A stretch of 64,000 bases of DNA from Halobacillus halophilus (GTDB lineage Bacteria; Bacillota; Bacilli; Bacillales; Halobacillaceae), in the NCBI RefSeq assembly GCF_020171985.1, contig NZ_JAIVAL010000005.1, positions 186,001-250,000 on the forward strand. The letters are read 5' to 3'. Every line of letters starts with the position of its first letter. Position 1 is the stretch's first letter. Under the pieces are notes generated by a model that worked only from the letters and a program-made list of their open reading frames with translations, was not told where the DNA came from and did not search any database. The position numbers were made by a program, and so were the translations under genes. Positions 27,462 to 35,582 of this stretch are shown in pieces.

Positions 27462-27850
27462 TACGCTCTGCCGCCCTCACCCTGCTGCATACGCCTCGTC
27501 TGCAGGATTACTTCTTTCCACGTATCCCGAAATTCCTCAGTAAGTTCTTGGACTTCCTCAAGAATTCCCAAATCATTCGTAATATTAGCCTCCATTAAGC
27601 GACGGTTCATATAATCGTAGAGAGGCATGATATCATTTGCAACCTCATAATCCTGATCCATGGTCACCATAAGCTCTCTAATGATTTTTTGCGCTTTTTG
27701 GATATTCGTGTTTTTCTTTTCTATATCATGATTCTCCATTGCTTTTTTTGCTGTCTTAATAAATTTCAAACATCCATTGTACAGCATCAGAGTAAGCTCT
27801 CCGGGAGAAGCCGTTTCTACCGAATTATTCTGATAGGCCTGAATCGACAT
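27461..27850 (-). CDS. fliS: Flagellar secretion chaperone FliS
   Basis: FliS binds flagellin in the cytoplasm and prevents premature polymerisation; in B. subtilis it also joins the FliW-CsrA control of hag. The 129-residue protein starts with AYQNNSVETASPGELTLMLY, the family signature, followed by four helices. AAGGAGTGATG lies ahead of the ATG. It sits between fliD and fliT, although flagellin itself is not encoded in this window. Confidence 0.95.
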   Translation of the reverse strand: MSIQAYQNNSVETASPGELTLMLYNGCLKFIKTAKKAMENHDIEKKNTNIQKAQKIIRELMVTMDQDYEVANDIMPLYDYMNRRLMEANITNDLGILEEVQELTEEFRDTWKEVILQTRRMQQGEGGRA

Positions 27851-27873
27851 TTAGCCATCACTCCTTTTTAAAA

Positions 27874-29418
27874 TCAACCAAAGTTCTGCATTAAATAGGC
27901 AGATTGTGAATTCATCTTCTGAATTGCTGATTCCATCGCACCGAATTGTGCCCAGTAACGATCTTCAATTTGGGACAATCGTTCCTCGAACCGTTCCATT
28001 TGATCATCCATATCTTTAATACGGCGCCCCAATAAAAAATTATTATCTAAGGCTGTCGATTTTCCAGCCTTTCTTTCAATAGAAGATATTGTCGTTTCGA
28101 TACTGTTTTCAATACGGCGCGCAACGCCTGGTTTTTCCTCCGTACCGGCAAAAAGCTTATGTACAGATTCCGGATTAGTACTTAGAGCTTTGCGAAGATC
28201 ATCTTCATTAATTGATAGTTTTCCACCGTCTCGATAATTCGAAGAAGTGGTAATACCAATTTGCGACATCATTTGAAAATCTCCATTGTTATCGACAGGC
28301 GTGTACCAATTCGTGCGCATGCTGCTTAAACCATTCTCTAACACAGAATCATTTCTTAGTAATCCGCTTTTTGCTTTTTCGTTCCAGAGCTCAATCTCTT
28401 TTTCTTCCATATCTTCTTTTTGCTTATCTGTAAGGGGAGGAAATTCCCTATATTTCTTTTCTTCTGTTTTACCAATCATTTCTTCAATGATTTTGTTGTA
28501 TTTATCGACGAATTCAACAATCTTATCAACAGCTTGATTCACGTCATTATTCACATTCACTTTGATGTTTCCATCAGTTATATCATTAAATGTAAAATTT
28601 ACACCGTTTAAAGTGTAATTATTGGAATGTGAAGTGATTTTCAGACCATTATTATATGTAAATTCAGCATCCGTACCGCCTCTTTCTGCTTTCTTCCAGG
28701 TGCCGGTAGAGTTATCTCCATTTTTAATCCCAAGAGTCGTAGACAGAAACTCATCTGAACCATTAAAACCAATTTCTGCACCAAGAAACTCTCCGCTATC
28801 CTCTGGGTTAAAGTTACCTGTTTCTGTTCTTTCCATCATGACTTTATCCGCACTTTTGTCATAAAAAGCCCTCACACCTAAGTTGGAATCGCTGATCTCT
28901 GAGAGGATATTATTAAGCGATTTATCTCCTGTTACTTCAAATGTCTTTTCGTTTTTAGTGCCATCTTCATTATAAGTGGTTACAGAAAAAGACTGCCCCA
29001 GAGTCAGACTGTTTTTCAAGTTTCCTTGCTCTGTACTCAGCTTTGCATCTGGATCGAATGATGCACCCGCTTTACTAATCGCACTTTCACTATAGTTATA
29101 AGCTGCAGTGGCTGTTTTTTCGACACTAATGGTATAATCCCCTGTGCCTGCTGAAGAGCTGGCGGTAGCTGATACAGCTGAATTAGAGGATGTTACATCT
29201 TTTGAATTAAAGGTACGCTCAAGCTTCATGTCAAAAGCGAGTGTATCTAATTCATTCAACTGTTTATTAACATCGCGATAGGCATCCCGTTGCCAAGTCA
29301 TCCACTTTTTATCTTGTTCCATTTTATTTAACGGCTGCCGCTCCGCTCGCATAAGATCGTTAATAATTTTATCCGTATCCATACCAGACGCCAGACCGCC
29401 GATTCTCATATCACTCAT
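27874..29418 (-). CDS. fliD: Flagellar filament cap protein FliD
   Basis: FliD (HAP2) forms the cap that folds flagellin at the filament tip. The 514-residue protein begins with MRIGGLASGMDTDKIINDLM, the classic FliD_N motif, and ends with FliD_C and a helical tail (NSQSAYLMQNFG). The middle is Ser/Thr/Asp-rich. ATG 29418 follows AGGTGAACAT. It is first in an operon with fliS, fliT and a small unknown gene. Confidence 0.95.
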   Translation of the reverse strand: MSDMRIGGLASGMDTDKIINDLMRAERQPLNKMEQDKKWMTWQRDAYRDVNKQLNELDTLAFDMKLERTFNSKDVTSSNSAVSATASSSAGTGDYTISVEKTATAAYNYSESAISKAGASFDPDAKLSTEQGNLKNSLTLGQSFSVTTYNEDGTKNEKTFEVTGDKSLNNILSEISDSNLGVRAFYDKSADKVMMERTETGNFNPEDSGEFLGAEIGFNGSDEFLSTTLGIKNGDNSTGTWKKAERGGTDAEFTYNNGLKITSHSNNYTLNGVNFTFNDITDGNIKVNVNNDVNQAVDKIVEFVDKYNKIIEEMIGKTEEKKYREFPPLTDKQKEDMEEKEIELWNEKAKSGLLRNDSVLENGLSSMRTNWYTPVDNNGDFQMMSQIGITTSSNYRDGGKLSINEDDLRKALSTNPESVHKLFAGTEEKPGVARRIENSIETTISSIERKAGKSTALDNNFLLGRRIKDMDDQMERFEERLSQIEDRYWAQFGAMESAIQKMNSQSAYLMQNFG

Positions 29419-29633
29419 ATGTTCACCTACTTATATTTTGTGATGTACTACTATTTCAAGAGATTATGTCATCGCCCCTGCCATATTAAAGGAGAGATAA
29501 TCTATCACCCAGTTGGAAAGCAAAGCTTCTGAAAAATGTGAGTATGGCGTGTGACCACGTATAACCGCCTTCACCAGTTCCTGGGTTGGTTTCTTACTAT
29601 ATCGGTAATTCCTATACAGAGATGAAGTGAAAA
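29419..29633. other. fliD leader, where hag and flaG would be expected
   Basis: No gene is present between fliD and the csrA terminator. In B. subtilis hag (flagellin) and flaG (yvyC) lie between csrA and fliD. The only signal noted is ACCGATAT on the minus strand at 29599-29606, seven of eight bases of a SigD -10 (GCCGATAT), but the -35 region (TCAT) does not match TAAA. The stretch 29666-29826 on the csrA side also shows nothing recognisable. Confidence 0.5.
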
Positions 29634-29665
29634 CAAAAAAATCCCATCATGTAAAACGGGATTTT
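29634..29665 (-). terminator. Terminator of the flgM-to-csrA operon
   Basis: AAAATCCC and GGGATTTT pair around a 12-nt loop with a T-run on the minus strand, about 160 bases past the csrA stop. Confidence 0.75.
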
Positions 29666-29826
29666 CTCGCTTTCTACTATTTAAATTGACCAATCTTCAG
29701 CTATGAAGAGAAGTAGCTCTGACATTAAAAAAGAAGTACGGGGCTTCTAGACACCCTATACCCATGTAAGATTTAAAACCTTCGTCTTCCAAGTCCGAAG
29801 CTTAAAGAATGTTATGACTATCCTAT

Positions 29827-30045
29827 TTAATCATCTTTAAGCATATCTAAGAGATTCTTTGTTAACGTAGCCGCTTCGGTATTTTCTTCTTGAATAGACG
29901 CGTAAATTTCCTGTCGATGGATGCTCACATTTCGTGGAGCATCTATGCCCACCTTAACTTGACCGCCTTCTACAGAAACAATTTTAATTTCTATATCATC
30001 CCCAATACGAATCGACTCTCCTGCTTTACGATTAAGGATTAACAC
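29827..30045 (-). CDS. csrA: Translational regulator CsrA
   Basis: CsrA binds GGA motifs in mRNA; in B. subtilis it represses flagellin translation and is held off by FliW. The best start is GTG 30043-30045, which gives the canonical N-terminus [10 protein letters not shown] and has AGGCGGTG 6 bases upstream. A GTG three codons earlier is possible. The 72 residues include [17 protein letters not shown], the conserved RNA-binding region. It overlaps the end of fliW by 14 bases, so they are translationally coupled. The usual target hag is not next door. Confidence 0.95.
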   Translation of the reverse strand: MLILNRKAGESIRIGDDIEIKIVSVEGGQVKVGIDAPRNVSIHRQEIYASIQEENTEAATLTKNLLDMLKDD

Positions 30046-30487
30046 GGCTGTCACCGCCTTCTTGACTGTTCAGCAATAAATGTCGGGTTTGATAGCTCTG
30101 GTCGTTAAGAATCAACTGCTTTGATTTCCTGTTTTTCACGTTAATAATTACAGGAGCCTGCAAGTTCATCGTCGAATCTTTGAAAGGTTCACGTAAAGTC
30201 AGAACGTTATAAACAAGTACATCATCCGGACTTGTCAATCCAAGCTCTTGCTTCGAATCTTCATCTACGTTAAAAACATAATCTTTAAAAAATATGTAAG
30301 GACTTGAGACGATTAAGGCGACCCCGGCTGCTTCAACTGATTGCAAAGCAAAATAAACAGCTGAATCGTCCACTGGGATTAATGCATAGGTTTTATACAT
30401 TTCAAAACCCGGCAGCCCACTGTGGAATTTCAAAAGTTTGGCTTCATCAACTTCTACATGACCAAAGTGTTTTGTTGCGATCTTCAT
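30032..30487 (-). CDS. fliW: Flagellar assembly factor FliW
   Basis: FliW binds both flagellin and CsrA, so flagellin secretion frees FliW to inhibit CsrA. The 151-residue protein has the family motifs near the N-terminus (FHSGLPGFE) and the conserved NVLTLREP and NLQAPVIIN segments. It overlaps csrA downstream and follows the yviE-like gene by 18 bases. Confidence 0.95.
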   Translation of the reverse strand: MKIATKHFGHVEVDEAKLLKFHSGLPGFEMYKTYALIPVDDSAVYFALQSVEAAGVALIVSSPYIFFKDYVFNVDEDSKQELGLTSPDDVLVYNVLTLREPFKDSTMNLQAPVIINVKNRKSKQLILNDQSYQTRHLLLNSQEGGDSRVNP

Positions 30488-30505
30488 GCTTATCCATCCT
30501 TTATT

Positions 30506-31057
30506 CTAAACTTGCCAATCAATGTGTATATTAGCATGCTGTTCTAAATTCACTTCTACTTTCCCAGGTTGATAGGTTAAATCAGGGGCTCGTTTAACCG
30601 TTTGAATTTTGGGAGGGTTGGCTTCCATTGAAATGGCTGCAGGAGCAGGCTCATATTGAATATCCACCAGGTCAAATGCCGGCTTTCCCCCAGGAATCAT
30701 GGAAAAATCAAACTGTGCATTCTGTTCAGCATGAGCGGCAATTGGATTACCTTTATTCTCAATTCGCATGAGTTCATCGCCTTCCTGGGCAGTTCTGGAT
30801 ATCCCCTCCATCCAAATTTGCTGAGCTTTAGCAGCCGTTTCTTCTGTCCGCGTAAAAATACTCTTTAATCCAATATTGTTCCACGCCTTCGTCTGATCAA
30901 TGGTCAACTTCCCAGAGCGCTGCTGAATCCTTACATCCGCTTCTGGCTGTTCAATCGTCTGCTCTGCCCTGTACTGGCGGATATCTTGTACAGCTGGGCG
31001 GCTTATAATACCCAGCCTGGCTTGAGTTGTTTGAATTTGCAGCTTAGGGATCGACAT
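30506..31057 (-). CDS. YviE-like protein (DUF6470) of the flagellar operon
   Basis: The 183-residue soluble protein starts at ATG 31057 behind GGTGGAGGTG; the longer frame to 31108 has no binding site. It begins IPKLQIQTTQARLGI, as YviE-type proteins do, and is Gln/Ala/Ile-rich. Function is not established, but the position between flgL and fliW is conserved in bacilli. Confidence 0.85.
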   Translation of the reverse strand: MSIPKLQIQTTQARLGIISRPAVQDIRQYRAEQTIEQPEADVRIQQRSGKLTIDQTKAWNNIGLKSIFTRTEETAAKAQQIWMEGISRTAQEGDELMRIENKGNPIAAHAEQNAQFDFSMIPGGKPAFDLVDIQYEPAPAAISMEANPPKIQTVKRAPDLTYQPGKVEVNLEQHANIHIDWQV

Positions 31058-31124
31058 GGAGCACCTCCACCTTTTAAAAATAGAGCGGACGACATTAAAC
31101 GACCCCACAAAAGTGGGGTCAAAT

Positions 31125-31994
31125 TCACCTTAGAAAGTCCATCAGCGTAGGTTGTATGATTCGGGATCCAACACCTAGTGCCGCTCTGTGAATGCTTTCC
31201 TGAGTTTTTAAATTCGTTATGACCCTTTCAATATCCGCATCTTCGTTATTAGACATCATCTTACTAGCCGTAATTTCCTGGCTTTCCAGGCGGTCTTCAA
31301 TCAGATCAACCCGGTTCATTCTTGCCCCAAGGTCAGCACGTTCATTCACAATCTGATTGATTTTATTATCGAATACAGCGATATAGCCATCCAGCTTATT
31401 TGAGCCATTTTCCAAATCAGCTGCAAAAGCTTCAAGATCATCGAAAAGCCCCTGGTCGAAAACGGGCTGGGGATTTACATTCGCTTGAATCCGGACGCCT
31501 TCAGTTACGCCAATCTCAACTTTACTCATACTACTGTTTATCGTAAAGACCTTGGTATCCACGGGCTCTTCAGTCGTATTGGCTCCATTAAATATGTACT
31601 TATCGTTCACTTTAGTGTTCGCTATATCTGCCATATGCTCTTTTAACTGGCGGATTTCTTTGGCTATATTTGCTTTCTGTTCAGTGTCATATGTGCCGTT
31701 ACTTGCCTGTACAGTTAACTCTCGAACCCGCTGCATCGCCTGCGTCGCTTTATCGAGAGAAGAATCACTGCTGTCCATCCAGTTATGAACCTCGCCGATG
31801 TTCCGTTTGTACTGTTGAACTTCTGTGAGTTGAGACCGGTAATTAATGCCCTTCATGGACACCACAGGGTCGTCGGAAGGCTTCGTAATTTTTTTTCCTG
31901 TGGTAAGCTGCTCCTGGTATTTACCCATTTGTCCGTAACTTTGACTAAGATTACGAAGCATATTATTTGAAAGCATACTTTGCGTCACACGCAT
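31125..31994 (-). CDS. flgL: Flagellar hook-filament junction protein FlgL
   Basis: FlgL (HAP3) forms the second junction ring between hook and filament. The 289-residue protein opens with RVTQSMLSNNMLRNLSQSYG, contains the flagellin-like TTGKKITKPSDDPV, and ends in a helical C-terminus (HRAALGVGSRIIQPTLMDFL). It follows flgK by 9 bases. Confidence 0.95.
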   Translation of the reverse strand: MRVTQSMLSNNMLRNLSQSYGQMGKYQEQLTTGKKITKPSDDPVVSMKGINYRSQLTEVQQYKRNIGEVHNWMDSSDSSLDKATQAMQRVRELTVQASNGTYDTEQKANIAKEIRQLKEHMADIANTKVNDKYIFNGANTTEEPVDTKVFTINSSMSKVEIGVTEGVRIQANVNPQPVFDQGLFDDLEAFAADLENGSNKLDGYIAVFDNKINQIVNERADLGARMNRVDLIEDRLESQEITASKMMSNNEDADIERVITNLKTQESIHRAALGVGSRIIQPTLMDFLR

Positions 31995-32003
31995 CGTTCA
32001 TCC

Positions 32004-33563
32004 CTACCTTCCTACTCGTCCCATTTGATTAATAACACGGTCAATCATCTCATCTACAACGGTAATATTCCGGGCTGCTGCGTTATATGCATGTTGAAAC
32101 TTTACCATATTCGTCATTTCCTCATCCAAAGAGACTGAACTGACTGACTGACGCTGTTCCTCAACGGATTGCTTCAGCGTACCGGAATTTCCCGCCATCC
32201 GTTGAATTTCCTGAGTCTCTACAGCCATGCCTCCAATCATGGATTCATAAAAACTGTTTAATGACGTATCACCGCCTAGCAGTTGAAGGTTATTATCCTG
32301 TACGTATCCAAGAGCGAGCGCATTATCTCCATTTCCGGCCAGCGGTTCCGAACTGCTGGCTGCTGCAATATGATCGTTATCCTTTTTTATTTCGTCCGTC
32401 AAATCAATTGCCCCTGCTAATCCTTCACGGATACCTTGTGCATTCACCGCGGTTGATCCTAAAGAAAAGAACGCCGGGGGCGTATTCCCCGTCTTAATCG
32501 AATTTAGACTGGCTCCACTCGTTTGAATGGCATTAAATTCAGTTGCAAAAGCCGTGGCCATCTGATCAAGATCTCCCAGCATTCCTTGATAGATGCCCCG
32601 TTGGTCTCCTGACTCATCCTTATATCCTCCTGCTTCAATCAAACCTTTAAGCTTGCCCGGTGAAGCAAATTTCTCCGGGGCATAAGACGTCGAGCCTACT
32701 TTAATAGACTGAGCCAGGTCTGTATCGTCAGTCGTGTAAGTAACGGACAATTGATTAATCGAGTTTGTCACGCCATCGAGCAGTTGCGAAGCCGGGGAAA
32801 TTGGCTGCCCGCTTCCGTTCATTAAGGTAATTGATGCTTTCCCCATTGCTAAAGGACTCGCAGAGGAAGGAGGTTCTTCATAGGACACCTCTATATTAAC
32901 GTGTTCTGAAAGCTGGTCGATGAGCCGGTCGCGTTCATCGTATAGATCATTCGCTACATAACCATGTGGCTCCAGTTCAGCAATCTGTTTATTTACATTA
33001 TTAATCTGAGAAGCCAGAGAATTGATCTCCTTCGTAGTGACACTTACCTCATTTTTCACATCAAGCTGCATCGTATGGATCGTATTGGATAAGTAATTGA
33101 ATGTCTCCGCTACAGCCTTCCCGCGCTGTCTGACTACTGAACGGGCTCCTGAGTCTTCGGGATTAACCGACAGATCCTGCAGCGACTGCCAGAAACGATC
33201 CATAGTTTTAGCTAAGCCATTATCAGAAGGTTCATTCATTACTTCTTCCATACGTTCCATGGAGTTTGCCATTACACTATAGTAGCCGGAACGATTACTT
33301 TCTCCACGATACTGATCATCTAAGAATTGAGTGCGGACACGTTCAATACTTTGAGCCTGCACTCCCGTCCCCATCTGACCAGGAATTTCTGAGCGATTTC
33401 TGGACGCAGTTGGATAGGGCCCGGTTTGTTCAAAATTAACACGCTGCCGCGTATAACCTTCTGTATTCGCGTTCGATATGTTATGACCAGTGGTATAAAG
33501 AGCGGACTGTTGAGTGAATAGCCCTCGTTTAGCTACTTCAAGTCCATGGAAAGTAGATACCAT
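32004..33563 (-). CDS. flgK: Flagellar hook-filament junction protein FlgK
   Basis: FlgK (HAP1) is the first junction protein. The 519-residue product has the axial N-terminal motif (SALYTTGHNISNANTEGYTR), the AGGY segment of the D1 domain, and a C-terminus with VSLDEEMTNMVKFQHAYNAA. It lies between flgN and flgL in the usual order. Confidence 0.96.
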   Translation of the reverse strand: MVSTFHGLEVAKRGLFTQQSALYTTGHNISNANTEGYTRQRVNFEQTGPYPTASRNRSEIPGQMGTGVQAQSIERVRTQFLDDQYRGESNRSGYYSVMANSMERMEEVMNEPSDNGLAKTMDRFWQSLQDLSVNPEDSGARSVVRQRGKAVAETFNYLSNTIHTMQLDVKNEVSVTTKEINSLASQINNVNKQIAELEPHGYVANDLYDERDRLIDQLSEHVNIEVSYEEPPSSASPLAMGKASITLMNGSGQPISPASQLLDGVTNSINQLSVTYTTDDTDLAQSIKVGSTSYAPEKFASPGKLKGLIEAGGYKDESGDQRGIYQGMLGDLDQMATAFATEFNAIQTSGASLNSIKTGNTPPAFFSLGSTAVNAQGIREGLAGAIDLTDEIKKDNDHIAAASSSEPLAGNGDNALALGYVQDNNLQLLGGDTSLNSFYESMIGGMAVETQEIQRMAGNSGTLKQSVEEQRQSVSSVSLDEEMTNMVKFQHAYNAAARNITVVDEMIDRVINQMGRVGR

Positions 33564-33580
33564 GATAATTCTCCTCTGTG

Positions 33581-34075
33581 TTAGGCTTTTGAATCAAAGG
33601 TGGATCGCTTCGATTTATTGTTTTTTGAAGAAGCTGATTTCCCTCCATAATTGACACTTTCAAGTGAGGGCTGAAGCATATCAAGCGACATGTTAATAAA
33701 CTGCAGCGACTGCTTCGTCAGCTGAGCGTTCAGCTGCTCCTGCTGTTTAAGGTTTGAAAGCACAAGTAACATTTCTTCATAAATGGCCTCAAGCTTTGAC
33801 TGAGCGTCTCCTTCTAAGTTAGCAATTATGCGGGAAATGGTTGGTTCATATGTAGAGAGGCCCTGAGCCTCACACCAGGAAACAACAGCTTCAACACGCT
33901 GCTTTTCCACTTTATTTATGGCCTGCACGTGTTTCCTCTCCTGAGTAAGCAGTTGCTGTAAACCACTGGTGTCATTGGATTTCAGGGCTTCTGTTTTTTT
34001 CCGAGATAAAACAAGCAGGCTTTCATGCACTTGCTTCAATTGATCCATGCACTGGATGACAGATTTTAACGTCAA
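33581..34075 (-). CDS. flgN: Flagellar export chaperone FlgN (YvyG)
   Basis: FlgN escorts FlgK and FlgL to the export gate. The protein of about 164 residues is helical and ends FDSKA, like B. subtilis YvyG. TTG 34073-34075 is the likelier start, because AAAGGAG lies 7 bases before it; the ATG at 34079-34081 is only one or two bases from that site. It begins just after flgM. Confidence 0.88.
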   Translation of the reverse strand: MTLKSVIQCMDQLKQVHESLLVLSRKKTEALKSNDTSGLQQLLTQERKHVQAINKVEKQRVEAVVSWCEAQGLSTYEPTISRIIANLEGDAQSKLEAIYEEMLLVLSNLKQQEQLNAQLTKQSLQFINMSLDMLQPSLESVNYGGKSASSKNNKSKRSTFDSKA

Positions 34076-34087
34076 TGCCATTCTCCT

Positions 34088-34354
34088 TTAGTTTTTGTTA
34101 GACCAGAAGTTCAGCATTTTTTTCGCCGTTTCTTTCGGATCGGCCTGATAATTTCCGGACTCGACTTTTATTTTAAGCTCTTCAATCATCTTTTGGCGGA
34201 CTGGATCTGTTTTTTCCGCACTTTGCATTTGTTTCGCCTGACTCGAAATTTCGACTTTATCCTGGGGCTTGATGTGATTTTTCACTTCAGCCGATTTGTT
34301 TACCTGCTTTGTATAAGGGTTAAAATTTGATTGGTTCGGTCCATTAATTCTCAT
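34088..34354 (-). CDS. flgM: Anti-sigma-D factor FlgM
   Basis: FlgM holds SigD inactive until it is secreted through the finished hook-basal body. The 88-residue protein has the typical start MRINGPNQSNFNPYTKQ and the C-terminal SigD-binding helices (KIKVESGNYQADPKETAKKM). ATG 34354 follows AGAGGTGAT. It overlaps the end of yvyF by 11 bases. Confidence 0.93.
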   Translation of the reverse strand: MRINGPNQSNFNPYTKQVNKSAEVKNHIKPQDKVEISSQAKQMQSAEKTDPVRQKMIEELKIKVESGNYQADPKETAKKMLNFWSNKN

Positions 34355-34844
34355 TCGGATCACCTCTTTTCGTAAATAGTAACGACGGTTTCTTATAATA
34401 TCGTCTGAATGATTCAGCATTTAAATCCATCTTATTATTTATTTTCCACCGAGTAATAAGTCCTGTTTTCTTTCCCCTTTTTTTGCTTTCAAGCTCCTTA
34501 TTGCTTTCGTGGCGCTTCAATGCCTTTGTTATTTCCATCTTACATCTTTCGCAAATACGACCGTCCTGAATAGGTCTTTCGCACTTCTCACATAGGTAAC
34601 TAATATTCGGAAACTGAGCTGGATGTAATCGCTTTTGTTTTACGAATTCCCTGATCTGCTTTTCAGAAACCCCCGTAGCGACTTCAATTTCTTTAACTGC
34701 TGCCATCCGATTCTGCTTTTTGCGCATAAATGCATAAACCTTTTGATAATTTTGTTCTTCTTGATTTCTGCATTGATTACAAATTGCGACAGTTCCTGCT
34801 AAAAAAAGGGCACTACAACGCGGACAATTAGCTAAACTCCCCAT
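34344..34844 (-). CDS. YvyF-like flagellar operon protein with paired zinc-finger motifs
   Basis: A 166-residue protein with an N-terminal CPRC...CNQC site (C7, C10, C22, C25) and a central helix-turn-helix-like segment (VATGVSEKQIREFVKQKRL). A second CEKC...CERC site (C85, C88, C98, C101) and a basic C-terminal tail follow. This matches YvyF (TIGR03826 type), which lies between comFC and flgM in bacilli; its function is unclear but a DNA-binding or regulatory role is often assumed. ATG 34844 follows GGAGG. A SigD-type -10 lies 32 bases upstream. Confidence 0.85.
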   Translation of the reverse strand: MGSLANCPRCSALFLAGTVAICNQCRNQEEQNYQKVYAFMRKKQNRMAAVKEIEVATGVSEKQIREFVKQKRLHPAQFPNISYLCEKCERPIQDGRICERCKMEITKALKRHESNKELESKKRGKKTGLITRWKINNKMDLNAESFRRYYKKPSLLFTKRGDPNEN

Positions 34845-34875
34845 TACGCCGCCTCCTATTCGATATCTATTTCTT

Positions 34876-34883
34876 ATATCGGC
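34876..34883 (-). promoter_or_regulatory. SigD-type -10 element upstream of yvyF-flgM
   Basis: GCCGATAT on the minus strand is a perfect match to the SigD -10. The -35 region 15 bp upstream reads TTTG rather than TAAA, so the promoter is only partly supported. It would drive yvyF-flgM-flgN-flgK-flgL and following genes, as in B. subtilis. Confidence 0.5.
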
Positions 34884-34919
34884 TTCGAATCTCGAAGTCA
34901 AAGGTTCTTAACAAAATAA

Positions 34920-35582
34920 TTAACGAAAAATAGTAAACGAAGTCACGGCTGGACATCCAGCTTGTTTTAAGAGTGATGCCGCATGCCTCACGGTGGTTCC
35001 TGTGGTGTAAATATCGTCCACAAGTATAACGGGCTGATGAACAGGATGGGTCAGTTTAAAAGGATTATTAGACGTAATACGCGCGTACCTTCCTTTTTTT
35101 GACTGCTTTTCTGAATTTCTTCTTTCGAATAAAGATTGGGACCTTCGATTAAGTAAACAAATGATGGCTTCAGACTGGTTAAAGCCACGCTCTGAAAAAC
35201 GTTCTTCACTTAATGGAATGGGAGCAATAATGCAGTCTGAATTCCTCATTCTACTAAAATGTTCCACAACATGCCATTGCAATGCTTCCAATAAAATATA
35301 ATCGCCTCGATACTTCCAGCGGGCTACGAAATCTTTGGCAAATTCATTGTATTGGAAAACCGAGGTATTTTTAGCTAGCAGGCCAGGATGATTCCTCTCC
35401 CACCATTGACAGTCTTCACATACACCATTCTCACCTTCTCGAAAACAGAGGACGCAGCCTGGTTTAAGAGGTTGAAACTGAGACTCACAGACGATGCAAA
35501 GTATTTCTTTTTCCGGTACATTCCAAAAATTGGCCCACGTTATTTTAGGGATGATCTCCTCGTGACAAATTAGACACCTCAC
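34920..35582 (-). CDS. comFC: Competence protein ComFC (phosphoribosyltransferase-like)
   Basis: ComFC works with the ComFA ATPase during DNA uptake. The 220-residue protein has N-terminal Cys pairs (CLICH, CIVC, CVLC, CEDC) and a C-terminal phosphoribosyltransferase fold with the PRPP-type loop VDDIYTTGTT. The start overlaps the comFA stop by 4 bases (ATGA). comFB, which separates the two in B. subtilis, is absent. Confidence 0.93.
   Translation of the reverse strand: MRCLICHEEIIPKITWANFWNVPEKEILCIVCESQFQPLKPGCVLCFREGENGVCEDCQWWERNHPGLLAKNTSVFQYNEFAKDFVARWKYRGDYILLEALQWHVVEHFSRMRNSDCIIAPIPLSEERFSERGFNQSEAIICLLNRRSQSLFERRNSEKQSKKGRYARITSNNPFKLTHPVHQPVILVDDIYTTGTTVRHAASLLKQAGCPAVTSFTIFR

Noticed and set aside
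29599-29625. SigD promoter for fliD
   Set aside because: The -10 is 7 of 8 but the -35 does not match TAAA at the right spacing; not called as a feature of its own.
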